This document shows positions 35,481 to 36,865 of a stretch of 36,865 nt of DNA, in pieces. Under the pieces are notes generated by a model. The model saw only the letters and a program-made list of their open reading frames with translations, was not told the DNA's origin and did not search any database. This stretch comes from Parvibaculum sp. (GTDB lineage Bacteria; Pseudomonadota; Alphaproteobacteria; Parvibaculales; Parvibaculaceae), in the NCBI GenBank assembly GCA_019635965.1, contig JAHBYK010000021.1:1-36865 (forward strand), written 5' to 3'. The translations under genes were made by a program, and so were the position numbers. Each line of letters begins with the position of its first letter. Within the stretch, counting starts at the first letter, position 1.

Positions 35481-35552
35481 TCAGAACAGCAGATAGATCA
35501 GGATGATGATCGGAATGGGGACGCCGATGGCCCAGAGCAGGATGCCGCGCAT
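35481..35552 (-). CDS. Small single-pass membrane protein (23 aa)
   Basis: MRGILLWAIGVPIPIIILIYLLF is almost entirely hydrophobic, with a Pro-Ile-Pro kink. GAGGAGAG lies 5 nt before the ATG, and a terminator follows, so both ends of a gene unit are present. The MRGILLW-GVPIPIIIL pattern looks like the very short conserved hypothetical membrane peptides of alphaproteobacteria; I know no function. It is too short for routine gene callers. It follows the secreted-protein gene by 82 nt on the same strand. Confidence 0.65.
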   Translation of the reverse strand: MRGILLWAIGVPIPIIILIYLLF

Positions 35553-35634
35553 GTTTCTCTCCTCGTTCTCCCGTATGAGTTGGGAATAGAACGAGCGGAA
35601 GGGCGGGAGGGTTCCATCATTGGGGCAGGATCAC

Positions 35635-36330
35635 TTATTGCCCTACGAGTGGAGGAGCGGTACAGGGCCGGTCAGATCGCGCCGGATTGCACGGCCATGT
35701 ACTTGAGCCCACGTAGGACGTGGTCAATTGAGAAAATTCTGCGATCTTCTTCAAAGCGTTGTAGCCGTCCATCGCCATGCCGGTTTTGGGATCAATCTCG
35801 AATTCGTCGGTGTGCCATGCGCGCTGCAGCTGATAGATGCTGTTCTCGCCGATGATCACCAGTCCACTAAGCATCTCAAATTCTCTGGAATACACGCCGG
35901 GAATCGACGGCGCGTCGGGATTGGTGAAGCAGGACACATTATATATGGCAACGGGAAATCCGTTTCTCACTCCCGAGTGAATCGAAGCGTCGCCAAAAAG
36001 ATTTTTGCAAAAGAGTTGGCCAAACATCTCGATTGTGAGCCGGGCAATATCTTCATGTGCCTGAGGGCCCGGATTGCCGCTGCGCGCAATGATGACCGTA
36101 ATCATCTCATCCCAGTTTGTGGTTGTCTGGCCTTTCGCGAGGAATTCCCACATCTCCTGAACGGCGTCCCCGGACCCCGATTTCTTGTGATGGACTTCCC
36201 CCCAGCCCTTGGGTAGCTCGACAATGAATCGCTCTGTCGAATCCGGTGCTTCAAATTCTATGGTCTCTGCGCGGGATGCCGATGCCGCAAGGATGAATAT
36301 TGCGGCGAGCGCGAGTGTTCTGAGTGTCAT
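35635..36330 (-). CDS. Secreted protein of unknown function
   Basis: 231-aa protein that I cannot assign to a family. The ATG at 36330 begins a clear signal peptide (MTLRTLALAAIFILAASASRA, cleavage likely before ETIEF). The mature part has a few cysteines (such as FCKNLFGD, NVSCFTNP) and no enzyme motif. Base composition is visibly lower in GC than the rest of the window, which suggests a recent acquisition or relaxed selection. The frame is open to 36384, but the upstream part does not look like a signal peptide. GGGGGA lies before the chosen start. Confidence 0.75.
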   Translation of the reverse strand: MTLRTLALAAIFILAASASRAETIEFEAPDSTERFIVELPKGWGEVHHKKSGSGDAVQEMWEFLAKGQTTTNWDEMITVIIARSGNPGPQAHEDIARLTIEMFGQLFCKNLFGDASIHSGVRNGFPVAIYNVSCFTNPDAPSIPGVYSREFEMLSGLVIIGENSIYQLQRAWHTDEFEIDPKTGMAMDGYNALKKIAEFSQLTTSYVGSSTWPCNPARSDRPCTAPPLVGQ

Positions 36331-36385
36331 GACAATCCCCCTGTTCCCCAGAAGGATGATTTCACTCTGCCTGCCCACTGTCACG

Positions 36386-36422
36386 AAAAAAGGCCGCCCC
36401 TTTATGCTTCGGGACGGCCTTT
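36386..36422 (-). terminator. Rho-independent terminator after acetyl-CoA synthetase
   Basis: AAAGGCCGTCCC and GGGGCGGCCTTT pair on the minus strand (one mismatch) and lead into six T. It is 28 nt past the acs stop. Confidence 0.88.
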
Positions 36423-36450
36423 CATCATTAGACGGATGGATGCACTGGCT

Positions 36451-36865
36451 TTATCCAGCCTTGTTCTGCCGGTTGTTCACGAGATCGTCGACCACAGAGG
36501 GGTCGGCGAGCGTCGAGGTGTCGCCGAGGTTCGAGAAATCGTCTTCGGCGATCTTGCGCAGGATGCGGCGCATGATCTTGCCGGAGCGGGTCTTCGGCAG
36601 GCCGGGCGCGAACTGGATGAGGTCGGGCGAGGCGATGGGGCCGATTTCCTTGCGCACCCATTGGACCAGTTCCTTGCGCAGCTCTTCCGATGAGGGCTCG
36701 CCGGCATTCAGCGTGACATAGGCATAGATGCCCTGGCCCTTGATGTCGTGCGGATAGCCGACGACCGCGGCTTCGGCGACCTTCGGATGCGCGACGAGCG
36801 CGCTTTCGACTTCGGCCGTGCCCATGCGGTGACCGGAGACATTCAGCACATCGTCCACGCGGCCC
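36451..36865 (-). CDS. acs: Acetyl-CoA synthetase (C-terminal part; 5' end outside window)
   Basis: The visible 138 residues are the mobile C-terminal domain of an acetate-CoA ligase. [23 protein letters not shown] and the acetylation-site motif [18 protein letters not shown] (with the catalytic Lys) are diagnostic, followed by [13 protein letters not shown]. It activates acetate to acetyl-CoA via acetyl-AMP. The N-terminal catalytic domain lies beyond the right edge. Confidence 0.95.
   Translation of the reverse strand, partial: GRVDDVLNVSGHRMGTAEVESALVAHPKVAEAAVVGYPHDIKGQGIYAYVTLNAGEPSSEELRKELVQWVRKEIGPIASPDLIQFAPGLPKTRSGKIMRRILRKIAEDDFSNLGDTSTLADPSVVDDLVNNRQNKAG

Overview
The window is GC-rich DNA with dense genes and looks like chromosome from a free-living alphaproteobacterium of the Rhizobiales type. 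The evidence is the gene orders aminotransferase-ftsK-lolA, cnoX-Lon_N-Trm112-DUF971 with ubiH, and htpX-rsmB-rpe-heparinase-purH, the DUF1674/SDHAF4 protein, and a perfect CtrA-type box. A Parvibaculum-like organism would fit, but this is inference from gene content, not a database match. I see no insertion sequence, prophage or CRISPR array. All genes read as housekeeping or metabolic genes except a small, less GC-rich, poorly annotated stretch at about 34.9-36.3 kb.

Layout. 1-1402 (minus): a PuuD-like gamma-Glu-GABA hydrolase followed by a truncated glutamine-synthetase-like (PuuA-type) ligase, for polyamine/putrescine use. 1517-6252 (minus): lolA, ftsK and a DapC-like aminotransferase. 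The intergenic region upstream holds a DnaA box and a CtrA box. 6494-11632 (minus): a nitrogen-uptake island with three ammonium transporters and one PII protein (GlnK). The glnK-amt operon has a readable sigma54 promoter and an NtrC-type dyad. 12037-14235 (plus): a PQQ dehydrogenase fused to cytochrome c. 14284-16939 (minus): an amidase and a cytochrome P450. 17061-18284 (plus): a UbiH-type hydroxylase. 18288-21154 (minus): DUF971, Trm112, Lon-N, CnoX and ProX-type editing protein. 21301-21375: tRNA-Gly(GCC). 21440-24926 (plus): a YchJ/SEC-C protein and two tandem UMF1-type MFS transporters. 24945-33744 (mostly minus): purH, a thioesterase (plus), heparinase-like, rpe, FkbM methyltransferase, SAM methyltransferase, rsmB and htpX. 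33854-34867 (plus): an SDHAF4-like protein and an extensin-like protein. 34868-35634: a mostly non-coding region with two very short genes that look real (35 aa plus strand; 23 aa minus strand) and several related dyads. 35635-36330 (minus): a secreted protein of unknown function. 36451-end (minus): the C-terminus of acetyl-CoA synthetase.

How the genes work together. The Amt/GlnK set is a nitrogen-limitation module: NtrC and sigma54 would switch on glnK-amt, and GlnK would gate the channels. The polyamine genes at the left edge may also supply nitrogen. The aminotransferase-ftsK-lolA unit couples cell division and envelope biogenesis and may be timed by CtrA and DnaA. The most interesting leads are the 35-aa ORF with a near-perfect Shine-Dalgarno sequence inside a structured intergenic region, the CtrA/DnaA-marked promoter upstream of the ftsK unit, the three divergent Amt paralogs beside one GlnK, and a perfect 36-bp in-frame duplication in the FkbM gene.
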